Assembly: GCA_041398605.1 (NCBI GenBank)
Contig: JAWKUK010000005.1
Span: 1-64,000, forward strand
Reading direction: 5' to 3'
Source of the DNA: JAWKUK01 sp041398605
GTDB taxonomy: Bacteria; Planctomycetota; UBA1135; GCA-002686595
Length of the DNA: 64,000 nt
Below, piece after piece: positions 54,851 through 63,270 of the stretch. The first letter of the stretch is position 1. Every line of letters starts with the position of its first letter. Below the pieces are notes generated by a model. It was not told where the DNA came from. It did no database searches and saw only the letters and a list, made by a program, of their open reading frames with translations. The position numbers and the translations under genes are program-made.

Positions 54851-57430
54851 TCAACGGCAGAGACCCCGACGCACCACGAGCAGCCCGTGTGTCACCCGGT
54901 CTTGGGCCGTCACGAGGTCGGCGTCCGAGTCGCCGTCGACGTCCGCGACGCCGAACGAACGGACGATCGACGAGACGGCGAACTCACGGATCGCCCCGAA
55001 CGTGCCGTCGCCTGCGTTGAGCTGGACCAGCATCCGGTCGTAGCGCTGCGCGAGGAGGTCGAGGTCCGAGTCGCCGTCGAGGTCGACGAGGTCCGAGTCG
55101 CCCCCAAAGGAGTTCATCCCCATAGGCGCCGACACCGCCACCCCCCCGTTGCCGAGGTTCGTGAGGACGTAGTTCGTCGCGGTCTCGCGGACCGTCAACA
55201 GGAGGTCGACGTCGCCGTCCCCGTCGACGTCGCCGGGCACGAGGGCATGGCCGATGCGCGGCGCGATCAGGGCCACCGACGTGCGGGCGCCGAACCCGCC
55301 GAGCCCGTCGTTCGCCAGCACATCGAGGCTCAGCGCGGCGACTGAGACGTTTGTGAATCCCACGTCGAGGTCGCCGTCGGCGTCGAGGTCCACGAGCGCG
55401 ATCGACACGGGCCACCCTCCGACGGTCACGCGACCCGTGATCGCGAGCACGGCGCTGCCCTGGTTCGACAGCACGAGCACCTCGCCGGGCACCCCTGACA
55501 TCCCGCCGCCCGTCGCGACGACCGCGTCGAGGTCGCCGTCACCGTCGACGTCGCCCAGCGCGAGGTCCATCGGACCCGGACCGAGCACGGTCGTGTTCGG
55601 GGCCCCGAACACGCCGTTGCCCGGGTTGGTGAACACATGCACCTCCGCGCTCGCCGTGTCCCACACGACGAGGTCGAGGTCACCGTCCACGTCGAGGTCG
55701 ACGAGCTCGCCGGTCGCGAACAGGCCGGCGAGGGGGTAGTGGGCCGGCGGCGCAAGATCCCCCGTCCCGAGGTTCGAAAGCACCGAGAGCCCGAGGGGTG
55801 CGGCGCCGACGAGCACCACGTCCACGTCGCCGTCCCCGTCGACGTCGCCGATCAGCGTCTGGTTGGCGGCCGCGGGCAAACGCTCCTCGAGGTCCGGCGT
55901 TACGCCGCCGGCGCCATCGGCGATCAGGACCGAGACGCCGCCCGAGCCGTTCGCGACCAGGAGGTCGCGTGCGCCGTCGCCGTCGACGTCGACGACCTCG
56001 AGCGCCAACGCCTCGGCGCCGATGAGGCCGAACCGCGCCGGCGCGCGGAACATGAAGCCGCCGAGGTTCTGGCACGACACCGCCGTCGAATCGACGAGCT
56101 GCCCCGCGCTGTCCCCGACGACGATGAGGTCCACTCGGCCGTCGTTGTCGAGGTCGTCCGCGCCGATGGCGCCGACGTTCTGCATCACCGCCACCGGCGC
56201 GCGGGGCGTGAGCACCGCGAGCTGGTTCTCGAGGAGCTCGACCCGCCCGTCGTGCTCGCTCGCCGCGGCGAGGTCGAGGTCCCCGTCACCGTCGAAGTCC
56301 GCGAGCGCGAGCGACCACGGCCACGCCGTCAGCGCGTACACGCTCGTCGCCGCGAAGGCACCGCCCCCTTGGTTCTCGACCTGCTGGACGCCGGCGCTCG
56401 TACCCGCGACGAGGTCTAGGTCACCGTCACCGTCGAGGTCCCCGAGCGCGAGCCGCCCAGGCGGATCCGCGAGCGGTAGCTCAACGCTCGGCGCGAACGC
56501 GCCGTCCCCCGGGTTGAACAGGAACCAGAGGCTCGGGCCCGCGGCGCTCGACGTCACGAGGTCGATGTCGCCGTCCCCGTCGAGGTCCCCTGCGACGATC
56601 GCCCAGGCGGAGCTACCTACGGCGTGGGCGGCCGGCGGGTCGAAGGTGCCGTCGCCGCGGCCGCCGAGGACCGTCACGACCCCGAACAACGAGACGGCGG
56701 CGAGGTCGAGGTCGCCGTCGGCGTCGAAGTCGGCCGCGACGAGCTCGCGCGGCAGGCCCGCAATGGGATAGCGGACGGGCTCCGCGAACGTGCCCCGCCC
56801 GTCCCCGAGCCGGACCGAGACCGTCCCGTCGAGGTGCTCCGTCACCGCGAAGTCGACGTCGCCGTCGTGGTCGAAGTCGCCGCGGGCGAGGTCGAACGGC
56901 GTCTCGCCCGCCGCCAGGCGCTCCTGCGAGAAGAGCTGCCCGGGGCAGAAGTGCACCGCGAGCCCGCCGCTCAGGTTCGAGGTCGCGCCAGCCGGCGTCG
57001 TGTCGCGGTACCAGTACTGGAAGCGCACGGTGTCGCCCGCGACCACACCGAACGGCTGCGCCGGGTGGGGGATGCGCGTGATGTCGATCGCGAGCGCGAC
57101 GGCGCCGCTCGGCCCGGCTGTCAGCACGGACTGGGAATACCGCCCGATCGGTCCGCCGAGGCAGAGGTCGCCCATGCTGCCGCCGGGCTGCTGCGTGAAC
57201 CCGAAGTCGCGGGCCGCGAGCACATACCCGACCGAGCCCACAGGCAAGCCCTCGGCCCGCAGCATGACGTCGTTGTCGGCAGGGTCGGGGCTCCCCGAGG
57301 CCGCGAGGCGCGCGCCGGCCCCGGTCGAGTTCGGCGCGCCGGGGCAATAGGGTGTGCCGAGCTGGCCAAGGGCCACGGACGGGAGCAGGCCAGCGGTGAG
57401 CGCCAGGGCGGCTAAGGGGCGGTGTGACAT
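54851..57430 (-). CDS. Secreted VCBS/FG-GAP protein with 14 Ca-binding repeats and N-terminal module
   Basis: 859 residues. Signal peptide MSHRPLAALALTAGLLPSVA. Unlike the other module proteins, the module comes first (about 25-165: YCPGAPNSTGAGARL, LPVGSVGYVLAARDFGF, GDLCLGGPIGRYSQS, VRFQYWYRDTTPAG). Fourteen FG-GAP/VCBS repeats follow, each with a D-x-D-x-D/S-x-x-D loop such as GDFDHDGDVDFAV, GDLDGDGDIDLVT and ADVDGDSDADLVT. Fourteen would make two seven-bladed propellers, with Ca2+ in each blade. Repeat 6 (DLDNDGRVDLIVV) and repeat 7 (DVDGDGARDLLVA) are degenerate. Start ATG 57430. Extracellular. Confidence 0.9.
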   Translation of the reverse strand: MSHRPLAALALTAGLLPSVALGQLGTPYCPGAPNSTGAGARLAASGSPDPADNDVMLRAEGLPVGSVGYVLAARDFGFTQQPGGSMGDLCLGGPIGRYSQSVLTAGPSGAVALAIDITRIPHPAQPFGVVAGDTVRFQYWYRDTTPAGATSNLSGGLAVHFCPGQLFSQERLAAGETPFDLARGDFDHDGDVDFAVTEHLDGTVSVRLGDGRGTFAEPVRYPIAGLPRELVAADFDADGDLDLAAVSLFGVVTVLGGRGDGTFDPPAAHAVGSSAWAIVAGDLDGDGDIDLVTSSAAGPSLWFLFNPGDGAFAPSVELPLADPPGRLALGDLDGDGDLDLVAGTSAGVQQVENQGGGAFAATSVYALTAWPWSLALADFDGDGDLDLAAASEHDGRVELLENQLAVLTPRAPVAVMQNVGAIGADDLDNDGRVDLIVVGDSAGQLVDSTAVSCQNLGGFMFRAPARFGLIGAEALALEVVDVDGDGARDLLVANGSGGVSVLIADGAGGVTPDLEERLPAAANQTLIGDVDGDGDVDVVLVGAAPLGLSVLSNLGTGDLAPPAHYPLAGLFATGELVDLDVDGDLDLVVWDTASAEVHVFTNPGNGVFGAPNTTVLGPGPMDLALGDVDGDGDLDAVVATGGGMSGVPGEVLVLSNQGSAVLAITGRVTVGGWPVSIALVDLDADGDLDVGFTNVSVAALSLDVLANDGLGGFGARTSVALIAPRIGHALVPGDVDGDGDVDLLLTVRETATNYVLTNLGNGGVAVSAPMGMNSFGGDSDLVDLDGDSDLDLLAQRYDRMLVQLNAGDGTFGAIREFAVSSIVRSFGVADVDGDSDADLVTAQDRVTHGLLVVRRGLCR

Positions 57431-57744
57431 TGACGGTCGATCCTCGGTTCTGCTGCGTCGGGACGCGGCCAGCGTGAGCGTCAGCCGACATGAGGCACCG
57501 ACCCGCGGTGCATAGGAGATCCAAGGTGCCATTTCGTGACCAGAGCACCCGATTCTGTCTCGCGGTGGCCCCGGCTTGAGACAGTTCCCGACCGTTCCCG
57601 CGCGTAAGGACGCCAGTTGAGATGCCGGCGGGGTGCGCAGGGGCCTCATCGAGGAGCGCGAGCTCGCGCGCTTTCAATGAGCGCGCAGGGGCGCCAGTGC
57701 AGGGCTGCTCGAGGACCAAGGAGGCCGCCGAGCTTCGGGGCGGC
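57431..57744. other. Intergenic region upstream of the VCBS gene
   Basis: 314 bases between two minus-strand genes; it must contain the VCBS promoter. I see no clear promoter hexamers, RNA gene or supported frame. Confidence 0.4.
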
Positions 57745-59223
57745 TCAGGCGTGTCGCGTTGGACGTGAGAGGAGCGCTTCCAGTGAGAGCACGCACCCGA
57801 GCGCGACCCAGCCCACCCAGGCGTTCGGCAGCGCGCGCCATGCGACGATGCCGATCAAGCTCGCCACGATCCCGACGGTCATGACCGAGCCCGCGAGGCC
57901 TTCGCTGTACGCGCCGGCGAGCTCGCTCGGCGGCGTCGAGAGCGGCGCGCGCTGCGGCGGGCGATAGAGCAAGCGCAGCGTCAACAGCCCGAAGGCCACC
58001 GCGACCGGGGTCAGCGTCAACGCGAATGCGACGTCGACCTGCGCCGCCGCGAGGGCGCCCAAGCCGACGTGCAAGGGCAGCAGCACGCGCACCGCGACTG
58101 CCTTGCGCGCCGCGTCGAGCTCCGTCGCCTCCTTGATCGGCGCCGTGTCGACGAGCCAGCGCGCTGCTGGCGTCGCGGTCACCGGGACGTGCATCAAGAC
58201 AAACGGCAAGTAGGCGACCGGCGCGAAGAGCAGCAGCACCCAGAGGCCGCGACCCTCGAGCGTCGTGGGGTCCGCGCCCAAGAACAGGAACGCCAACGGC
58301 AACGCGACGAGGGGCCAGGTGCGGATCGCGAAGTCGCGCTCGGCGGGCAGGGCTTCGTAGACGAGGGCGAAGGGCCCGCGCTCGCGCGGCGTGACCCAAA
58401 CGAGCTCGGCCAGCCGCCGCGCCGGCGTCAACAGCACGCCGAGGGCGGACCGCGTCGGCCGCGCGCGCGGCGCGGGCGGGAAAGGCGCGAGCGCGAACGT
58501 CGCCACGGCGAACACGGTCGCGCCGAACGCCAGAGCCAGCGCGAGGCCCGTCGCGCCGCCCGCGTCGCCGCGCGCGAACGGCGCCGCGAACCAGGCGCAC
58601 GGCAACCCGAGGAGGCCGCGGGTCGGCGCTTCGAGCTGCGCCAACTGCGGCAGCGAACGGAGCCCCAGCATCAGCCCTACGAGCACGAGCACCAAGAGCG
58701 CGGCCTGCACGAGGGTCAACAGCGCTTCACCGCGCTCGCCCAAGGCCTTCTGCGTCCAGAGCAGCAGCGCCGCGACGCTCCAGGCCTGCGCGACCGCGGC
58801 GAGGACCAACAGCGCGCGCTCGGCCAGCGCCAGGTCGCGCGCCATGAGCGCGGTGGGGAGGATCGTCGCGACCGCGATGCCGCCCGCGACCCAGGCCAAG
58901 GCGAGGGTCCGCGCGACCCGCACCTCGCGCGGCCGAACAGGGAGCGCCCCGACCCATTCCGCCGCCGGGTCCGCCCGCAAGAGCGGCGCGAGCTCGCCGA
59001 GCAGCGGCAGCGCGCCCAGGGCCAGCGACAGCGCGAGGCCGACGAGCGCCATGGGATACGGCCCCAGCTCCGCGCGCACGAGGCCCGCGACGAGCGCCGA
59101 GAGCGCCGCCAGGAACACGAGCGGCGCGACGGGGATGCGCTCCTTCGGCGCGCCCGCGGCGTCGCTGCCGCCGAAGACGCCCGCGAGGAGCGCGCGGGTC
59201 AGGAGCGAGATGCGTCGGATCAA
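57745..59223 (-). CDS. ABC-2-like integral membrane protein
   Basis: 492 residues with about twelve hydrophobic segments. AAEWVGALPVRPREVRVART followed by a helix-rich region resembles the first half of ABC-2-type exporter permeases that act on large substrates. The second half is similarly hydrophobic (LWVLLLFAPVAYLPFVLMHV, MTVGIVASLIGIVAWRALPN). No ATPase gene is adjacent, so the assignment is tentative. The start is a TTG at 59223 before IRRISLLTRALLAG; no ATG lies in frame in front of the first helix. It is divergent from the hydrolase gene. Confidence 0.6.
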   Translation of the reverse strand: MIRRISLLTRALLAGVFGGSDAAGAPKERIPVAPLVFLAALSALVAGLVRAELGPYPMALVGLALSLALGALPLLGELAPLLRADPAAEWVGALPVRPREVRVARTLALAWVAGGIAVATILPTALMARDLALAERALLVLAAVAQAWSVAALLLWTQKALGERGEALLTLVQAALLVLVLVGLMLGLRSLPQLAQLEAPTRGLLGLPCAWFAAPFARGDAGGATGLALALAFGATVFAVATFALAPFPPAPRARPTRSALGVLLTPARRLAELVWVTPRERGPFALVYEALPAERDFAIRTWPLVALPLAFLFLGADPTTLEGRGLWVLLLFAPVAYLPFVLMHVPVTATPAARWLVDTAPIKEATELDAARKAVAVRVLLPLHVGLGALAAAQVDVAFALTLTPVAVAFGLLTLRLLYRPPQRAPLSTPPSELAGAYSEGLAGSVMTVGIVASLIGIVAWRALPNAWVGWVALGCVLSLEALLSRPTRHA

Positions 59224-59319
59224 GGCGCAGGGATTCTCGCGACTCTGGGTCGGACTTGCGCGTTCGAGACCTATCCTTTTTGCCCAAGACGGCCGCCACC
59301 GGGGCCGCGACCCACCGAC

Positions 59320-59970
59320 ATGCGACCCGAGAAAGTCACCATCCAAGGGCCCGTCGGCCGCCTCGAGGCGGTCCTCTGGGAGCCCGAACAAGGCGCCGCG
59401 CCGCGGGCGGTCGCGGTGGTCGCGCACCCGCACCCGCTGCACGGGGGCACGATGGACAACAACGTCGTGCATCGCACGGCCCGCGGGCTGCACGACGCGG
59501 GCCTCGCGGTCGTGCGCTTCAACTTCCGCGGGACAGGCGCCAGCGAAGGGACGCACGACGGGAACGGCGCCGAGGAAGAGGACCTGCGCGCGGTCCTCAC
59601 GTGGCTCGCTGCGCGCTTCCCAGGCGTCGAGGTCTGGGCCGGCGGCTTCTCGTTCGGCTCGCGCACGGTGGCCGGGCTCGCGCCCAAGGAGCCGCGGGTC
59701 GCGCGGGTGTTGTTGGTCGCGCTGCCGGTGCTGGCGTACGAGTGCTCGTTCGCGCTGAAGATCCCGCAGCCCGGCGCGATCATCATGGCGGGCGAAGACG
59801 GCTTCGGGACGCTGGCGGCGCTCAAGGCGCAGATGCCCGAGCTGCTGCAGCGCTTCGACGTCCAAGAGGTCCCCGGCGTCGACCACTTCTTCACGGGCGC
59901 CCTCGATGAGCTCCGCGCGCGTGTGCGCGCTTGGGCCGAGGCGTCCCTCACTCCCGCACGCCCCGCTTGA
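59320..59970 (+). CDS. Alpha/beta hydrolase
   Basis: 216 residues, the small cytoplasmic type. AVVAHPHPLHGGTMDNNVVH is the oxyanion-hole region. FNFRGTGASEG follows, then the nucleophile elbow GGFSFGSR (G-x-S-x-G), and the catalytic His in GVDHFFTG; the acid is probably in AGEDGFGTL. It belongs to the group annotated as CocE/NonD or dienelactone-like hydrolases; no specific substrate. The thioesterase gene starts 8 bases after the stop, so they form an operon and may both act on acyl esters or thioesters. Confidence 0.9.
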   Translation: MRPEKVTIQGPVGRLEAVLWEPEQGAAPRAVAVVAHPHPLHGGTMDNNVVHRTARGLHDAGLAVVRFNFRGTGASEGTHDGNGAEEEDLRAVLTWLAARFPGVEVWAGGFSFGSRTVAGLAPKEPRVARVLLVALPVLAYECSFALKIPQPGAIIMAGEDGFGTLAALKAQMPELLQRFDVQEVPGVDHFFTGALDELRARVRAWAEASLTPARPA

Positions 59971-59978
59971 GCACGCCC

Positions 59979-60383
59979 ATGAGCGCACACGCCACGGAAT
60001 TTCCCGCCCACGAGATCCCCGCCATCAAACGGGTGATGATGCCGCGCGACACGAACGCGGTCGGCACGATCTTCGGGGGCGTCATCCTCTCCGAGATCGA
60101 CCTTGCGGCAGCGACGGAGGCGCACAAGCACCACGCCGGCGTGATCGTGACCGTGTCGATGGACAAGATCGACTTCAAGGCGCCGGTGCGCGTCGGCGAC
60201 CTCGTCTCGCTCTTCACCGAGACGCTGCGCATCGGCCGCACGTCCGTGACGGTGAAGGTCGCGGTGTGGGCGCAGCGGCGCTTCGGCGGCGGCCAGCACG
60301 AGTACGTCACCGAGGCCGAGGTCACGATGGTCGCCGTCGGCCCGGACGGCCGCCCGACGCCGATCGGCTCGAAGCCAGATTGA
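59979..60383 (+). CDS. YciA-type acyl-CoA thioesterase (hotdog fold)
   Basis: 134 residues. KRVMMPRDTNAVGTIFGGVI, LSEIDLAAATEAHKHHAG and SMDKIDFKAPVRVGDLVSLF are the hallmark stretches of YciA/BACH acyl-CoA thioesterases, including the conserved Asn-x-x-Gly-x-x-x-Gly-Gly and the catalytic Asp in EIDLAAA. It hydrolyses acyl-CoA to free CoA and fatty acid in the cytoplasm. Spacing of 8 bases to the hydrolase implies cotranscription. ATG 59979 is preferred to an overlapping upstream start. Confidence 0.92.
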   Translation: MSAHATEFPAHEIPAIKRVMMPRDTNAVGTIFGGVILSEIDLAAATEAHKHHAGVIVTVSMDKIDFKAPVRVGDLVSLFTETLRIGRTSVTVKVAVWAQRRFGGGQHEYVTEAEVTMVAVGPDGRPTPIGSKPD

Positions 60384-60527
60384 GCGGACCGAGGTCGCGC
60401 CCTGGGCGTGACCGTCCTCGGCCCAACATCTCGCCCTAAACCGCGAATCCGCCGCAACCGCGGCGTATGCGGTCGAGTCTCGTTAGGGGCGCGCCGTTCG
60501 CGCGTTCGACGAACTCGAGGGAGAGCG

Positions 60528-62015
60528 ATGAGAGGTCCGATGCGAACTTTGTGGATGGCGTGTGCCGCGGCCTGCGCGGCGCTTCTGTGGCTCGTTCTCG
60601 CTGGTGGGAAGCCGCTCCCAGCGCCGTTGGACGACAGCGACCGTCCGAGCCAAGCGCTCGCGAGCGAGCGCGCGCCGGCGGCCGACCCGGATGAGCTCGA
60701 GTCCGCGAAGGCGCGGCGTGTGGCGCTCGCGACCGTGGCGCCCAGCGAGCCGTTGACGACGGAGTCGTTGACGATCGAGGATGAGCCGAACGCGACGCTC
60801 CGCGTGCAGGTGGTCCGCGACGACGGCGTGCCGATGCCCGACTTGACGATCGACGTGCGAGACTCAACCGGCGCCGACGTTGCACAGGCGCTGGAGGCGT
60901 CGCAGCCCGGGACTTACGTTGTCGAGCGATTGCCTCTGGGCACCTTCGAGGTCCGCGTCACGGACCTTCCAGACGGCGTCCTTCCGCCGCGCAGCCAGCA
61001 AGGGATGTACGGCCCGCGCCTCGTGGAGCTGCTCGAAGGAGAGAACGAGTTGACGCTCGAGGTCGTGCGCGGCGCGCGCGTGTTCGGGCGCATTCTCGGC
61101 CCTGACGGCGCGCTCCAGCGCGACGCACACGCGCGCTTCGCCTTGGTCGACGAGCGCGATGATCGGGCCTATCTGCGCGCGGAGCTGTGCGACGCCGGTG
61201 AGACAGGGTGGTATGAGGCGCTCCTGTATCCCGGCACGTGGCTCGCCAGCCCGCAGCGCCATCGCGCGCCAAACCTGCCGCCGCTCCCGCCGGACGCGCT
61301 GAAGCCGCCGCCCGCGGACTTCGACGCGCCTCCGCCAGCGCCGACCCCATGTACCGTCACGGCCGGCTCGTCGCTCCAGCTCGACTTGGGCTGGCGCGTC
61401 GGGCCGGCGACGTTGACCTTGACGGTCGTGGACGAGCAAGGCGCGCCGTTCGCGGGCGCCAAGGTCCTTGTGCACCGCGAGCGAGTGACGGATCCGGACA
61501 CAGGTCGTTCGTTCGACCTCGGGCTGGGCGTGGTCACCAAAGCGCTCGTCACCGATCGTTCTGGGCGAGCGCGCGCGAGCGGGCTCGAGCTCGCGACCTA
61601 CTCCGTCGTCGTCGAGCCCGAGGGGTACTTCCCGTTCGCGGCGCCGGGCAAGTCCGTGATCGGCGCTCGACCTCTGGCCACGCGCATCGACGTCGCTGCG
61701 ACCGAGGCTGCGGTCACGGTGACGCGTCTGCGCGCCCACCCGGTGGCCATCGAAGGGCGCTTCAGAACGGCTGCGCCCGTCGGGGTCCACGTCCAGGTCG
61801 TGCTCGAGGCCAATCCAACGCGGCCGCAGGATCGCGTGGAGGACGTGCAGCTAGGCGCCGACGGTTCGTTCCGGCTTTGGGTCGAGCGCAATGAAGGCGG
61901 CGCGACATTTGTCGTCAGTTCAGGTGCAACCACGTCGGCGACGCCCGTGTCTTGGGATCGAGAGCGCGAGCTGTTGACCCCGGTGCAGGTGTCGCTCGCG
62001 CTCGGAGCGCGTTGA
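60528..62015 (+). CDS. Membrane-anchored protein with carboxypeptidase-regulatory-like domains
   Basis: 495 residues. An N-terminal anchor or signal (LWMACAAACAALLWLVLAGG) is followed by a Pro/Glu-rich linker, then at least two beta-sandwich repeats of the CarboxypepD_reg type (ATLRVQVVRDDGVPMPDLTI, TLTLTVVDEQGAPFAGAKVL, TDRSGRARASGLELATYSVV). Such domains are structural and common in surface proteins. The start ATG at 60528 follows a good GAGGGAGAG. The glycine-rich gene begins 22 bases after its stop, so the two are likely cotranscribed. Confidence 0.72.
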   Translation: MRGPMRTLWMACAAACAALLWLVLAGGKPLPAPLDDSDRPSQALASERAPAADPDELESAKARRVALATVAPSEPLTTESLTIEDEPNATLRVQVVRDDGVPMPDLTIDVRDSTGADVAQALEASQPGTYVVERLPLGTFEVRVTDLPDGVLPPRSQQGMYGPRLVELLEGENELTLEVVRGARVFGRILGPDGALQRDAHARFALVDERDDRAYLRAELCDAGETGWYEALLYPGTWLASPQRHRAPNLPPLPPDALKPPPADFDAPPPAPTPCTVTAGSSLQLDLGWRVGPATLTLTVVDEQGAPFAGAKVLVHRERVTDPDTGRSFDLGLGVVTKALVTDRSGRARASGLELATYSVVVEPEGYFPFAAPGKSVIGARPLATRIDVAATEAAVTVTRLRAHPVAIEGRFRTAAPVGVHVQVVLEANPTRPQDRVEDVQLGADGSFRLWVERNEGGATFVVSSGATTSATPVSWDRERELLTPVQVSLALGAR

Positions 62016-62037
62016 GCCTGAGCTTGGGAGAAACGAG

Positions 62038-63065
62038 ATGACAATCAGTCGAGTGGGCGCCGCGTTGGCGGCAGCGTTCCTGATGGTGGGAACGACGACG
62101 GCGGTGTTCGCAGCCGGTGACTGCGACCCCTGCGCGGGCAGGGCGCCCCGCGCAAGAAGTTCGCGGATTACCCGAGCGGGTATCCGTTCGGCCAGGACGG
62201 CACGGACGAACACCCTGATGGTTACGACGGCTACCCGGGCGACACGCCGTCGAACCACACGCCGCCCGCGGGGGCGCCTCCGCCGCCGGCCGGGACACCG
62301 CCGAACGGCGGCACGGGCGGCGCCGGCGCGCCGGGCGGCAATGGCGGCAACGGTGGGGCAGGTGGCGCCGGCGGGTCCGGGGGCAGCGGCGGCAAGGGCG
62401 GCAATGAGGTGGCGCCGAATGGGCCGGCCGGCACGCCGGGGCATCAACCCGCGGGGCGCGGCGGGCACGGCGGCGCCGGTGACTCAGACGCCTCGAACGG
62501 GAACGGCAAGGCCGGCGGGAACGGCGGCGCCGGTGGGGACGGCCCCTACGGCGGCGGCAACGGCGGGTGCGGCGGAGAGGGCGGCTGGTCCCACGGCGTC
62601 GGCTCGCCTGCTCCCGGTGGCACCGGCGGCAGCGGTGGGAGAGGCGGCACGTTCGGCGGCAATGGCGGCGCTGGAGGGCGCGGCGGCCACTCGACAGGCG
62701 CGGTGCCGGGCGGCGCCGGCGGCGCGGGCGGGCCCGGCGGAGCAGGCGGCGTGGCCGGCGGACAGGGCGGCGGCGGCGGCGAAGGCGGCAACGCCCTCAG
62801 CGGCGGCGGGGGCAAGGGTGGCAGCGGCGGCAAGGGCGGACACGCACCCGGTGCCGGCGGCGGCGGCAACGGCGGGTGCGGCGGGTACCCCTGCGGTGAC
62901 GGCGGCCAGAAGGGACAGCCGGGCGGCCCGAGCGCGCGCTCTGGAATGGGCGGCGAGCACGGGGCCGGGTGCGATGGCACGACGCCCGAGGAGCTCTTGG
63001 ACTGGGTGCGCCTCGCACACGAGCTTCTAGACCTCCTTGATCGCATCTCGGGCGACGGGGACTGA
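62038..63065 (+). pseudogene. Glycine-rich secreted protein, frameshifted between signal and body
   Basis: The first frame gives a clean signal peptide (MTISRVGAALAAAFLMVGTT to VFAAGDCDPCAG). From about 62140 the protein-like sequence continues in the -1 frame: RKKFADYPSGYPFGQDGTDE, then a long GGxGGx tract (GGNGGAGGAGGSGGSGGKGG style) and a conserved-looking helical end TPEELLDWVRLAHELLDLLD to a stop at 63065. One missing base near 62131-62150 explains it. The glycine tract resembles PE_PGRS-like sequence but is unrelated by descent. Either recently inactivated, an error, or a frameshift by slippage; none can be excluded. Confidence 0.7.
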
Positions 63066-63270
63066 CTCGGGGCGCCCAGATGCCTGCGGGATTCACCCGC
63101 GGGCATCTGCGTTGGGTGTGCCAGGCGCGCACGCGTGCGCGCGGCTGGCGCTGGCTCGGCGCGGAGTCGCTGGCCGGAATCGTGTCGGTCTTGTAGGGGC
63201 CCTTGCGTGAGGTGGGTGCGCGGCTCCAGAACGATTGGGTCCGGCGCCTCACCTACGTCACTGCAACGGC

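Noticed and set aside
62131..62150. Programmed -1 frameshift in the glycine-rich gene
   Set aside because: The run gggcagggcgccccg contains no X-XXY-YYZ slippery heptamer in the right phase and no clear stimulatory structure. A lost base is simpler.
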